Positions 10,592-21,235 of a stretch of 64,000 bases of DNA are shown here, piece by piece. Made by a program: the position numbers and the translations under genes. The notes beneath the pieces were generated by a model. It had not been told where the DNA came from. It worked only from the letters and a program-made list of their open reading frames with translations, and did not search any database. This DNA is from Cladopsammia gracilis (taxonomy: Eukaryota > Cnidaria > Anthozoa > Scleractinia > Dendrophylliidae). Position 1 is the first letter of the stretch; each line of letters begins with the position of its first letter. The stretch is from contig JAJGOT010000292.1 in the NCBI GenBank assembly GCA_022457155.1, positions 877,501-941,500 of the forward strand, written 5' to 3'.

Positions 10592-12165
10592 TTGGAGTTT
10601 GGCGTGAACATTGATGGGGTTCCCGTTCAGGGGAGAGCGACAGACATTCCTACTATTGATCAGGTTTTAGTATCAATGGATTCGCCCCCATTAACCCGGT
10701 TATGTCTTCGAGATCCGGACGATTTTTTCGTGGGGGGTATTCATGAGAATCCAGAGGCATGGAAATCAATCTTGGGTGATCATCCGTTTGCGGATAGAAT
10801 TTACAACTGGATACAGCATAAAGTGGATATATGGGAATTTCAGCGACCATTCCACGGTTCCTTTAGGGGAGTGACGTATTCGTCTGGCTTCCCTCCGTCT
10901 AAATTCTTTCCGAATCATGTTCTCTACCTTTGTCTCACAGGAAATTTGGAAGCGTGTTGCTACGGGTGCACTCAGAGTCTGGGGGAGGGTTGGGCCTGAT
11001 GACCTCCCCATTCTGGTATTGCCACGCACAGTGGAGCCTTCAAAACCAAGGCTTTGTCTCGATGCCAGGTTTCTAAATTTGTGGATGCGACCCGTTTTCA
11101 CTCGACGAACTGATTGATGTTACTCGATTTGTTTACAAAAATTCGTTTATGACTAAACGTGACGACAAGTCAGGGTGCGATCACGTGTGTCTGCGTGAAT
11201 CCTCTCAAACCTATGTGGGCCTGGAATGGGGAGGATGGTGTGGTTCGTTTGTGCGACTTTACCATTCGGCTGGAAGGAGTCTCCATTTATTTACCACTCT
11301 ATTGGCCTTGCAGCATCTAGCTATTTGAGATCTCGTGGAATCCCTTGTTCACTGTATATTGATGACCGCCTGAATGGTGAGATCCTCGCGTCGTCTGGTC
11401 CTTGGTCCACTCCTCCATCAGTTCGGTCAGATGCGTTCAAATTGCTGGCCGCGGAGGCCGCTATATTTATAGTCCTTTCGTTGTTGGTGCGGTTAGGTTA
11501 CACGATAGGCATTGCTAAGTCGGTTTTGCATCCCTTTCGTTCTTTGGAATACTTTTGTCTTGAAGTGGATTCTGTGAAACAGGCTTTTCTGCTCCCGAGT
11601 AGAAAGATGAGTTCGTGGGCGTCTTTGAGGGAAAAGATCCTAGCTTCCAAAAAGGTGGTTAGATTCCAAGGGAAATGTATATCCTTCTCGTTGGCAGTTC
11701 CCAGTGCTAAGTTGTTCATTAGGACAATGAGCACTGCCATCGCCCCGGCTCCCGTAAACGGACAGGTGAATTTGTCACAAGTGCTTCGGGAAGAGATTTT
11801 GCACTGGTGTTTCCTTGACTCCTGGTCGGGATTTCTTCAAAGGCGGGAAGAAAAGCATTTGCGTCTATCCCTATCCACGGATGCCTCTTCTTATGGTTGT
11901 GCATTCCTCATCAGGTGATAAGTCCTTTGGGGATTATTGGGATGAACAGCAAAGGAGCCTTCATATTTCGACCAAAGAAATGCTGGCTCTGGTTAATGCT
12001 CTGAAGGCGGCCCCAGAGGAAGTTCAAAACTGTCGTGTGGACGTTAAGGTAGACAGCCAGGTTCTCATTAACACCATTGAAGGCCAAAGTCCTGGGCGAC
12101 TGGACGAGACTTTTTTCCGAACCCTGACAAAGGGCTTTTATGATAACTATTATCTTTTCTTTTAA
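10592..12165 (+). pseudogene. Decayed reverse transcriptase-RNase H of a DIRS-like retrotransposon
   Basis: The frame is broken into at least four pieces (10592-10999, 10917-11117, about 11105-11260, 11226-11918) and then 11815-12165. Read across the breaks it has TVEPSKPRLCLDARFLNLW, then DDKSG (motif A region), LPFGWKESPF, IPCSLYIDDR (motif C, catalytic Asp pair kept) and an RNase H segment with LSTDASSYGCA, KEMLALVNAL and VDSQVLI. The LPFG...YIDD arrangement and the DARFLNLW block are characteristic of DIRS/Ngaro-type elements. The sequence loses similarity soon after VDSQVLI. No tyrosine recombinase or methyltransferase domain follows, so the element is truncated at its 3' side. Confidence 0.8.
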
Positions 12166-12811
12166 GCATGAAACATTTTAGAGGAAAAAATATTATTGTA
12201 TGTCTTTTTTCTAAATAAAAAAACGTACAAAAACAAGATGCAACGTCTTGAATATGAACTAAATATTTGAAAGAAATCATCTTGAAGATGATTTTGAAGA
12301 CGAGATCATCGACAGGATTTTCGGCTATAAGTTTGTCTTACGTGCAGTGCACTCTATCGAATCAAGCGAAGAAATTTGATCATAATTCCGTTTTGGTCTT
12401 TTAATCACGCCGATTACAGGTATTTTACAGTTTACAGCTATGTCTTGCATTTAGTTTGTTTAATTGTTCATAAATCGATCTCCTGTTTGAATAAATAAAC
12501 GAAAGAGCTCTTCCCCCTTCTACTGCGCGACCGTTACGACCAGATCTGATCAGTTAGGAATAACGTCACGTCTCCAAATGGTCACGTCAGCAAGCCCAAA
12601 ATTCAAATGCTATCGATCGTTTTTTCCGGGGTGCTAACAGTTTAGTGATTTCGGTAGTATTTTGTTTCAAACAAAATTTCGCTAAAATTCGCCGAGATAT
12701 CGCGATTTACGTCGATTATCGTTTCCATTATTTTTGCCCAGTATCGAATCACAGTTCGCATAACACAAAATGGAACAAACCCAATGCGTAAACATAGAAG
12801 AGAATTGTTAG
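12166..12811. other. No gene seen
   Basis: AT-rich DNA between the DIRS-like remnant and a foldback element. Short open frames here have no recognisable content. Confidence 0.5.
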
Positions 12812-12906
12812 TATATGTAATCGCATGGGTCCGAGTAAAATTAAGGATTAATATCACGCGTATTTTCAGAAGCTGTAGAAATTCGCGACGAGGGCAATTT
12901 CTACAG

Positions 12907-12944
<38 letters not shown>

Positions 12945-13723
12945 GAGGGAACATGCGATTACTTGTTTATAACATAGCAAGCAAAATTATAGGGAAACCT
13001 TTCAGACTTTTTAAGAGTCACTCAGACTTGAAACTATCCGAAGTGAAAATACTCTCTCGCAAATTGACAAGAAAAACTTTTCAACTCACTGTGGTTGAAT
13101 AAATTTCTAATCGGTCAAAGATAAATTTGGCTGTTATGTACATCTGGAGAACATGGCCTAATTTTTATCGATAAAAGACACTTTACGACAAAAACAAAGC
13201 AAGTTTTATTTAAGAGTACCTGTGTTTGAAGTTTTTGCCGCTTTGATAACAACAAGAAATGGCGAGTTCAAACTTGCTTGCACGTTTGGCAATTTAATTG
13301 CTTTCTTTCCCTTTTTTAGCCTTATTCTTTCTCCTGTTAAACGTATATTGTCCCTTTCAGCAAAATCTTTCAAAGTTCTTTCTTTTGGTCCGCAGAAATC
13401 CGCATATATTCAATGAAGTGATGGAATTTTAAAACCTTTTGCCGCCATGAATGAATTTCTTCGAGGTCTTCCTTTTTATCGAAAAATCCCCGGCGAAACA
13501 TGCGAGTGCTCCGTTTGTAAATTTTCTTCAAAATCCCGCTAAGCCAACTGAATGCAGCGAGAACGACGCGCTCAACCAATCACGAGTGAGAAATGTTTAT
13601 GCTCGACCAATCAGGATCAAGTAATCATGCCCTCTTGATTACAAAAAGTGCCCTCGTGATTAAGGAAAAATGCCCTCTGTCTCAGCCAATCAGCATTCAG
13701 TAATTTTGCCCGCTGTGTTATAA
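12812..13723. mobile_element. Foldback plus TIR element family E, copy 1
   Basis: A foldback at 12817-12962 (arms GTAATCGCATG...CATGCGATTAC, with AATTAAGGATTAATATCAC inside) is followed by a body at 12967-13723. The body's ends TTATAACATAG and its right-hand inverse ending GTTATAA flank GCAAAATTA and TAATTTTGC. The same order is found at 38806-39776. It is noncoding. The two parts always occur together here, so they may be one composite element. Confidence 0.75.
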
Positions 13724-13739
13724 TGGCGGTAATCACCCC

Positions 13740-13935
13740 TCATAGTAAAGTACCTCGGTTTCACTCGGCTGCTTGAAAATTCTTTAAAACTCCGCTTCTT
13801 CGAAAGAAACATCGCCCCGCATTGATAAAAACGTATGAAGTTCCTCGAAGCAAGATTTCGTCGCTTAAAGCTCTCCTTTATCTCCACTACAGCGGCTTCT
13901 GAGTATTCTTTAAAGCTTTCTCTTTCCATTTTGAA
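13740..13935 (-). repeat. Coding-like dispersed repeat F, copy 1
   Basis: The minus strand reads FKEYSEAAVVEIKESF and NLASRNF. It matches the plus strand at 35340-35545 (GYSEAALVEKEELSG, SCFEELH) at both DNA and partly protein level, including AATCTTGCTTCGAGGAACTT. I do not recognise the protein. It may be a fragment of a transposon ORF. Confidence 0.55.
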
Positions 13936-14050
13936 TATTTTGAATGTGTTATTACTCCGACAAGACAAAACTATGGTTTTGAAAACCAAGCACATGCCGA
14001 GCGCGGCAGCCATTTTTGTAGAATTTTTATGTGACCTGCGACCCGGTTAG

Positions 14051-14566
14051 TAATAATATATGCGTGCATAACTTTACATGCACAAATGTGACACCAAAAA
14101 AATACGAAGAAAAACGGCCCCCTACCTCATGCGCGCTTTGCGCATGAGTAACAAGTGCCACATCAAAAAGTCACAGGACATTTTTGAGTAGATATACGGT
14201 TAATTAGGCTGAAGGTAAGATTTACTTTGTGGTGACGTGATTTCTATAATTTGACACACTCTCAAAAGTGGCCCAGTATTTTGTAGCAAGTTCCCAATGC
14301 AGGCATTCTGCATATTAAAGTCAATTCCAAGTATGATCATCCCATCGGGCATAACCGGTGTTTGACACCGTTTACTTCTTCATTCATCGTGAAGCCTGGT
14401 GTAATGCCTGCCTGGCATAATATTTAGATGTTGCAAGCACTTTTGTATAATTATAATAATAATAATTAATAAAGATAATGAAATTTTTTATATTAAATAT
14501 GTTCTATGCTACATGACTATTACAAAAGATGTAAGCACAACTTTTTGCAAGAGATAAGGATGGGGA
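14051..14566. other. No gene seen
   Basis: No exon with convincing splice sites or coding bias. A small AT microsatellite-like patch lies near 14450-14475. Confidence 0.45.
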
Positions 14567-14691
14567 CATCCTCGGAGACCCAGGGGCAATCAGTTGGGGC
14601 GCGACGAAAATCGGCATAAGTTTTCAAGAACGGCGAACTTATGCCGATTTTCGTCGCGCCCCAACTGATTGCCCCTGGGTCTCCGAGGATG
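14567..14691. repeat. Perfect 56-bp-arm hairpin (MITE)
   Basis: The arms 14567-14622 and 14636-14691 are exact reverse complements, with a 13-bp spacer. The arms carry GGAGACCCAGGGGCAATC and CGCGACGAAAATCGGC. Perfect identity implies a recent insertion or gene conversion between the arms. Confidence 0.9.
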
Positions 14692-14895
14692 GGATGGGGA
14701 AAAAGGGTCGATACTTATATCTTTGTTTGTTTGTTGATATAAGTACAATAATTATGTTGTTGCTAGACCGGTAACGGACCCTAGTTTAGAAGTGAAGTGG
14801 GGTGGCAATTGAAATATCTTTTATTGGCATTTTTTGCAGTTAACTGTTAAAATTACTTATAGTAATATTAATTTCATCATTTCTTGTGGTTTCAG

Positions 14896-15058
14896 TTCAT
14901 TTTTAAGGGTCGAAGTTCAATCACAGTGGCAAATGACTCACTTTCATTTAGTGAAGTGTTGAGCATGTCTAGCCGTGTTTATGTAACTGTGAATCTTAAA
15001 GGTGCCGAGCAAACTCAGCTTCAGCTGTTCATTGATAAACTTCCTCCTTGCATCAAAG
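14896..15058 (+). CDS. Coiled-coil kinase gene, internal exon upstream of the coiled coil
   Basis: A pyrimidine-rich acceptor (TTGTGGTTTCAG) precedes 14896 and a donor (AAAG then GTAAGG) follows 15058. The frame reads FIFKGRSSITVANDS, SFSEVLSMSSRVYVTVNL and LFIDKLPPCIK, then leaves one base over. The next exon at 16123 supplies exactly two bases before its own open frame, so the phases match and the junction codon becomes valine. I do not recognise the encoded domain. It is 54 residues of mixed hydrophobic character with no signal peptide or membrane segment. The exon enters in phase 0, so further upstream exons and the start codon must exist, but I could not find them in the window. Confidence 0.7.
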
Positions 15059-16122
15059 GTAAGGCGTAAAATTAGTTTGTTCTTACAATAAGGGATACTT
15101 GGAGAAATTGGTTGAATTTCTGTATATTAATATACTAATAAGCAATATTGTTTTATTTTACGCAATATTATTGTGCTTTTGTAGCACATTATTAGGTGGA
15201 TTGAGTTATATCTGAATTTTTGATTCGTTATTCAATGTCACAACGCGCCAATATCCATGCAAAGCAGGACCCAGCGTGCTTTTATCTGGATTACAGTTCA
15301 TTCCTCGGCGTTAGCTCGAGTGCTGGTCTAGTTCATGTTATATCTTCTGTAATCAAACAATGTTTTTACAATAACTGTGCGAATTCTCGCGCGCTGATTG
15401 GCTAATTTTTATTGTCAATAAGAGTACAGACGCATAAAACGATAAAACTGACACCATCAGCGAAAGTTTTTCCAAACTTGTCAGCGCTGCGCCTTTTGTG
15501 GCGAGAATTCTTTCACAAATCCAGAATTATTCAATGAGAAAATCGTCCAAAATAGATGAGATGAACCTCAAGAAACTAAAACACAACCTTAAAGCGGAAA
15601 GATGAAGATGTTTGTTGAGAATCCAGACCTGAAAATTGGCTGTGAGCAGGATTATAGTGCTGTGAGTCGCTGAAATAAGCTTTACCGGAGGTGAACTGAA
15701 CCGTGTTTCAACGGATTATTTGAGAACAATTTTAACCGGAATAAAGGTTAGTTTCAAAATTCCAATTTTTCTATGTGTTTTTGACTCACTCTACTCAAAC
15801 TTTTAATTTACGAGCCCGTGTTTCTCCGAATTATGGCTATGAAATTCTGGTTTTGTGGCGATCGCATCTTGCATTTCTTTCCTTCATTTCAACATCAGTT
15901 TTGGCGTTTTGTTATTGTAAAAAACAAATTGACGTCAGTTTTTTATGCGTCTGTCCTGTTATTGATGATAAAATTCGTCATAACATTGTCAAAGTTTGCT
16001 GTGGATCCACTCGCCTGCGGCTCGTGGATCCACAGCACTTTGACAATGTTATGACGAATTTTATCATCAATAACAGGACAGACGCATAAAAAACTGACGT
16101 CAATTTGTTAATCATTTCACAG
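15059..16122 (+). other. Intron of the kinase gene (1064 bp)
   Basis: Starts GTAAGG and ends TTTCACAG. It contains diverged palindromic repeat DNA around 15370-15560 (with CAGACGCATAAAA words also found in the MITE below) and the hairpin MITE at 15925-16107. Confidence 0.65.
15925..16107. mobile_element. Hairpin MITE with ~85-bp arms at the intron 3' end
   Basis: The arms 15925-16010 and 16024-16107 are reverse complements apart from a 2-base difference, and each carries TTGACGTCAG and GTGGATCCAC. The loop is 13 bp and GC-rich. The right arm ends 14 bp before the AG acceptor at 16121-16122, so the branch-point region of this intron must lie within or next to the element. Confidence 0.85.
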
Positions 16123-17315
16123 TTTCACAATTGCAAGGGCAGTTGAGGGAGATGCAACAATGCGAACAAAACTTGCAAGGGCAGTTGAAGGAGATGCAAC
16201 AACGCGAACAAAACTTGCAAGGACAGTTGAGGGAGATGAGACAACGCGAACAAAACTTGCAAGAACAGTTAACGGAGATGCAACGACGCGAACAAAACTT
16301 GCAAGGTCAGTTGAGTGAGATGGGACAACGCGAACAAAACTTTCAAGGTCAGTTGACGGAGATGGGACAACGCGAACAAAACTTGCAAGAACAGTTAACG
16401 GAGATGCAACGACGCGAACAAAACTTGCAAGGGCAGTTGAGGGAGATGGGACAACGCGAACAAAACTTGCAAGGTCAGTTGAGAGAGATGGGACAACACG
16501 AACAAAACTTGCAAGGTCAGTTGACAGAGATGGGACAACGTGAAGAAAACTCGCAAAGGCAATTGAGGGAGATGCAACAACGTGAAGAAAACTCGCAAAG
16601 GCAGATGAGGGACATGCGACAACAGTTGACTAATGTAGAAGGACGAGTTTCTACATTAGGAAGGCAGCTGAGACTAAAAGAACAGGAAGTGAATGAACTG
16701 GAGTTAAGTCTTTCAACAGCTCAGCAAACAATAAGTGAGCAGCAACGCCAAAAAACCTGTGACTGGGTCATTGCTCGCAATGAAATTCAAATCACAGACA
16801 AATGCCTTGGTGAGGGAGGATGGGGGAGTGTTAATGAGGGCAAATATTGTGGCTGTACGGTAGCTGTGAAACAAATCCATAGGCTGATTCTCTCTCCTCA
16901 CAACATACGTCTTTTTGAGAGAGAAATGAACATTGCTTCTAAATGCCGCCATCCTTGCTTGTTGCAATTCATTGGAGCAACAAATGATGAGGGAAATCCT
17001 CTGTTTGTAACCGAGCTCATGGAGACAAGTTTACGAGCATTGTTGGAGCAACGTCGACTGTCTGCAACAGAAACCACTGTCATTTCTCTGGATGTAGCTC
17101 GAGCACTGAACTACCTCCACCAAAAAAAGCCATCTCCCATCATTCACCGGGATGTCAGTAGTGCTAATGTGTTGCTATGGCGACAGGGTGACCAATTCAA
17201 AGCCAAAGTGTCAGATTATGGAACAGCTAATTTCCTGCAGAATACCATGACTGTGGCCCCTGGTGCCATGATTTATAGTGCTCCTGAAGCACTTACATCA
17301 AACCAAACAGTCAAG
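16123..17315 (+). CDS. Coiled-coil protein kinase, main exon (coiled coil, N-lobe and catalytic loop)
   Basis: This exon encodes a coiled coil followed by most of a serine/threonine/tyrosine-type kinase domain. From 16131 to about 16622 there are about 11 copies of a 14-residue repeat of the type QGQLREMQQREQNL, two heptads each, predicting a long parallel coiled coil for oligomerisation. A basic/acidic linker follows. The kinase domain begins near 16761 with DWVIARNEIQIT. The glycine loop LGEGGWGSV is at 16806-16832, the ATP-binding lysine in VAVKQI has its codon at 16869-16871, and REMNI supplies the likely helix-C glutamate. The catalytic loop HRDVSSANVLL starts at 17145. The metal-binding motif is DYG (17214-17222), not DFG. 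APE is at 17280-17288. All core catalytic residues are present. The family resembles TKL-like kinases that are abundant in corals (inference). There is no ATG in frame at its start, which fits an internal exon. The donor after 17315 is AAG then GTTAGT, phase 0. Confidence 0.9.
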
Positions 17316-17332
17316 GTTAGTTATATATATAT

Positions 17333-17580
17333 ATGATTTATAGTGCATCAGAAGAGGTATGTCCAGAAATGCACGCTAATGAGATTCATGCTCTTTATGA
17401 TAGACATCATGAAGTGTCCCCTAGCCCTAATTCTCACCTAAACACAAACAATTCTGTCAAACATGAAGTCATGGAAATTACAAATAATTGTGTGTAATAT
17501 GAAGTGCCCAAGGTCCGAGTTACGTGCATTTCTGGACATAAGTGCATCAGAAGCACTTACATCAAACCAAACAGTTAAGG
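17333..17580 (+). repeat. Duplicated exon tail split by a MITE
   Basis: The last ~50 bp of the exon (17268-17320) are repeated from 17333 to 17354 and from 17541 to about 17585. Joined, the copy reads MIYSASEALTSNQTVK and is followed by the same AAGGTTAG donor. It is a tandem duplication of the exon end, differing at only a few bases (proline codon changed to serine). Confidence 0.8.
17358..17540. mobile_element. 183-bp MITE with perfect 18-bp TIRs
   Basis: TATGTCCAGAAATGCACG at 17358-17375 is exactly inverted at 17523-17540. The element is bracketed by the 13-bp direct repeat AGTGCATCAGAAG (17342-17354 and 17541-17553). Three extra bases (AGG) sit on the left, so the direct repeat may be a target duplication with filler. 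Confidence 0.8.
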
Positions 17581-17913
17581 TTAGTTTTCATTGATTGATT
17601 GTAAAATGTATCGATTGAGGAATTGTTAATAGTTCTTTGAGATACCTGAAGAATTATCTGAGGACACATGTTTTTATTTAACTTTATTATTCGACATAGC
17701 ATTTCAAGTGCAAATGTGACATGTTATACTCTCTCTACCCGCACGCTAGAAAAACACTTTTAAAAACTTAAGGATTTGAGAAAGAAAACATTTATTCAGA
17801 GAAAACCTGGACATTTTAACTCGTCAGTTTTTATTTTTTCTCAAAAATCAGCCGTATTACACAACTTTTCACTGAATAACCTCTATGTTGCAGAGAACCA
17901 TTGTCTGGGAAAA

Positions 17914-18205
17914 GAGTTAATGGGAGTGTTAATAAAAAAGGTGTTATCCATGTCTTATTAAAGAGTTAATTGGAGTGTTAATATGAAGGGTGTTATCCAT
18001 GTCTTATTAAAGAGTTAATGGGAGTGTTAATATAAAGGGTATTATCCATGTCTTATTAAAGAATAATTGGAGTGTTAATATAAAGGGTGTTATCTATGTC
18101 GTATTAAAAAGTTAATGGGATTGTTAATATAAAGGGTGTTATCCATGTCTTATGAAACAGTCAATGGGAGTGTTAATATAAAGGGAGTTATCCATGTCTT
18201 ATTAA
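17914..18205. repeat. ~49-bp tandem array, about 6 copies
   Basis: The units contain GAGTTAATGGGAGTGTTAAT and GGTGTTATCCATGTCTTATT. Copies start about every 48-50 bp. It is noncoding and intronic. Confidence 0.85.
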
Positions 18206-18333
18206 TCTCAATACTAATTCATCAAGTGAACAACAACAACAAAAATAACCGTAACGGCGGTTTGGAAACAACTATGGTGATTTTTTATTATTCCTTCGTT
18301 TTCTCTGTTTTAATGATCAGTTTAAGAAGCTAC

Positions 18334-20360
18334 ATCAAACTCTTGAAAGGGAGTATCAAACACTCGAAAGAAAGTATCAAATACTCGAAAGCGAGTCTCA
18401 AACACTCGACAGAGAGTATCAAACACTCGAAAGAGAGTATTAAACACTTGAAAGAGAGTATCAAACACTTGAAAGAGAGTATCAAACACTTGAAAGAGAG
18501 TATCAAACACTTGAAAGAGAGTATCAAACACTTGAAAGAGAGTATCAAACACTTGAAAGAGAGTATCACACACTTGAAAGAGAGTATCAAACACTGGAAA
18601 GAGAGTATCAAACACTGGAAAGAGAGTATCAAACACTGGAAAGAGAGTATCAAACACTGGAAAGAGTGTATCAAACACTCGAAAGAGTGTATCAAACACT
18701 CGAGAGTATCAAACACTCGAGAGAGTATCAAACAGTTGAAAGAGAGTATCAGACACTCGAAAGAGAGTATCCAACACTGGAAGAGAGTATCGAACACTTG
18801 AAAGAAAGTATCAAACACTTGAAAGAGAGAATCAAACACTCGAAAGAGAGTATCAAACACTTGAAAGAGAGTATCAAACACTTGAAAGAGAGTATCAAAC
18901 ACTCGAAAGAGAGTATCAAACACTGGAAAGAGTATCAAACACTGGAAAGAGAGTATCAAACACTGGAAAGAGAGTATCAAACACTCGAAAGAGAGTATCA
19001 AACACTCGAAAGAGAGTATCAAACACTCGAAAGAGAGTATCAAACACTTGAAAGAGAGTATCAAACAGTCGAAAGAGAGTATCAAACACTGGAAGAGAGT
19101 ATCAAACACTGGAAAGAGAGTATCAAACACTGGAAGAGAGTATCAAACACTGGAAAGAGAGTATCAAACACTGGAAAGAGAGTATCAAACACTTGAAAGA
19201 GAGTATCAAACACTAGAAAGTGAGTATCAAACACTTGAAAGAGAGTATCAAACACTTGAAAGAGAGTATCAAACACTTGAAAGAGAGTATCAAACACTGG
19301 AAAGAGAGTATCAAACACTGGAAAGAGAGTATCAAACACTCGAAAGAGAGTATCAAACACTGGAAAGAGAGTATCAAACACTCGAAAGAGAGTATCAAAC
19401 ACTCGAAAGAGAGTATTAAACATTGGAAAGAGAGTATCAAACACTGGAAAGAGAGTATCAAACACTCGAAAGAGAGTATCAAACACTCGAAAGAGAGTAT
19501 CAAACACTCGAGAGAGTATCAAACACTCGAAAGAGAGTATCAAACACTAGAAAGAGAGTATCAAACACTGGAAAGAGAGTATCAAACACTCGAAAGAGAG
19601 TATCAAACACTCGAAAGAGGGTATCAAACACTTGAAAGAGAGTATCAAACACTGGAAAGAGAGTATCAAACACTGGAAAGAGAGTATCAAACACTGGAAA
19701 GAGAGTATCACATACTTGAAAGAGAGTATCAAACACTGGAAAGAGAGTATCAAACACTGGAAAGAGAGTATCAAACACTGGAAAGAGAGTATCAAACACT
19801 GGAAAGAGAGTATCAAACACTGGAAAGAGAGTATCACACACTCGAAAGAGAGTATCACACACACTCGAAAGAGAGTATCAAACACTGGAAAGAGAGTATC
19901 AAACACTGGAAAGAGAGTATCAAACACTGGAAAGAGAGTATCAAACACTGGAAAGAGAGTATCAAATACTGGAAAGAGAGTATCAAACACTGGAAAGAGA
20001 GTATCAAACACTGGAAAGAGAGTATCAAACACTGGAAAGAGAGTATCAAACACTGGAAAGAGAGTATCAAACACTGGAAAGAGAGTATCAAACACTGGAA
20101 AGAGAGTATCAAACACTCGAAAGAGAGTATCAAACACTGGAAAGAGAGTATCAAACACTCGAAAGAGAGTATCAAACACTCGAAAGAGAGTATCAAACAC
20201 TCGAAAGAGAGTATCGAACACTTGAAAGAGAGTATCAAACACTCGAAAGAGAGTATCACACACTCGAAAGAGAGTATCACACACTCGAAAGAGAGTATCA
20301 AACACTTGAAAGAAAGTATCAAACACTGGAAAGAGAGTATCAAACACTTGAAAGAGTATT
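18334..20360. repeat. ~2-kb minisatellite of a 21-bp unit, about 96 copies
   Basis: The unit is GAGAGTATCAAACACTGG plus AAA, with variants TGG, TCG, TTG and TAG in the middle. Because 21 is a multiple of three and the unit lacks stops in all three plus frames and two minus frames, long apparent ORFs appear on both strands ([35 protein letters not shown]). Small indels between copies shift the frame many times. It lies inside the kinase intron, so it is treated as noncoding. The REYQTLE reading is heptad-like. Confidence 0.9.
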
Positions 20361-20462
20361 TTCTCGGGTATCCAAACACTTCCTGATGAAATACTCTTCA
20401 TTATGTTTGATATATTACTTAGATCGTATCTAAAGCAAGTACCGTAAACGTTTTGGTAATCT

Positions 20463-21235
20463 ATTTATTTATTTATTTTTATTTATTTTACATTTGCCAC
20501 ATAGAATAAATATTACAAAAAGAAAAAGAAAAAACATATTACTAAAATTGCAAATTTACAAAGCAGGAAGAGCTACTGACAAAAATAGTTCAAAATTAAA
20601 TGTAATATTAAGTGACTTAACTTTGATAGGTAGAGTGGCAAGGAAGCCCAATGGAAAGTATTTTTTAATGAAGTCCTGAAACTAAAGTAATTTGTCAGTT
20701 GCGTAAGATTATGGGGAAGGGAGTTCCATAGTTTAGGTCCACGATGGAGGACTGTGAACTGTTTAATGTTTGTTCTACAGAAATATGGTCGGTAGTTATT
20801 AGCATTTCGAGTATTATGTGTGTACCTGGCGAGTAGTAACAAAGGTGGTGTTAAAGGTATTTGGAAGGACGTTATTATAATACAAGTACATAAAGCACGC
20901 AACAAAGAACGCGTTAATGTTAAAAATATCAAGGATATTAAGAGTCCGAAAAGGGGGTGCAGTATGGGCAAGATATTCAGCTCCACAAATGATTCTGACG
21001 ATGCGTTTTTGTAGGTAGAGAAGTCTATTCAAATTGGATGGATACGTTGAGCACCATACAATGTTACAGTAGTTAAAACACGGGTAAACCAATGTATGGT
21101 ATAAGGATAACAAAGATTTAGAAGAGAGAAAGAAGCGAGCTTTACTTATGATTCCTATAGTCTTTGATACTTTTTTAGCGACATGATATTTCCAAGAAAG
21201 ATGGCTTCCCCATATTTTATTTCAGTCCTGAAGAA
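20463..21235 (-). mobile_element. 5'-truncated CR1-like LINE, antisense in the kinase intron
   Basis: On the minus strand the frame reads WGSHLSWKYHVAKKVSKTIG, IISKARFFLSS, LYHTLVYPCFNYCNIVW, LQKRIVRIICG, then after a one-base frameshift THNTRNANNYRPYFCR and LHRGPKLWNSLPHNL. These blocks are the C-terminal part of CR1/jockey-type reverse transcriptase ORFs. The TAAA-type tail is seen as ATTT repeats at 20462-20487. The frameshift at about 20815 and the 5' truncation near 21215-21235 show it is inactive. Confidence 0.85.

Larger units (their letters stand above)
9704..12165 (+). mobile_element. Truncated DIRS-like retrotransposon
   Basis: The gag-like ORF and the RT-RNase H ORF lie in order on the plus strand. 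Split direct repeats or inverted termini, and the recombinase expected of DIRS elements, are not found. The 5' limit is uncertain and could extend upstream towards 9300. Confidence 0.7.

Noticed and set aside
18136..20401. Several 120-390-codon open frames on both strands ([21 protein letters not shown] repeats)
   Set aside because: They are by-products of a 21-bp unit without stops, lie inside a phase-matched intron, occur on both strands and are shifted by indels between copies.
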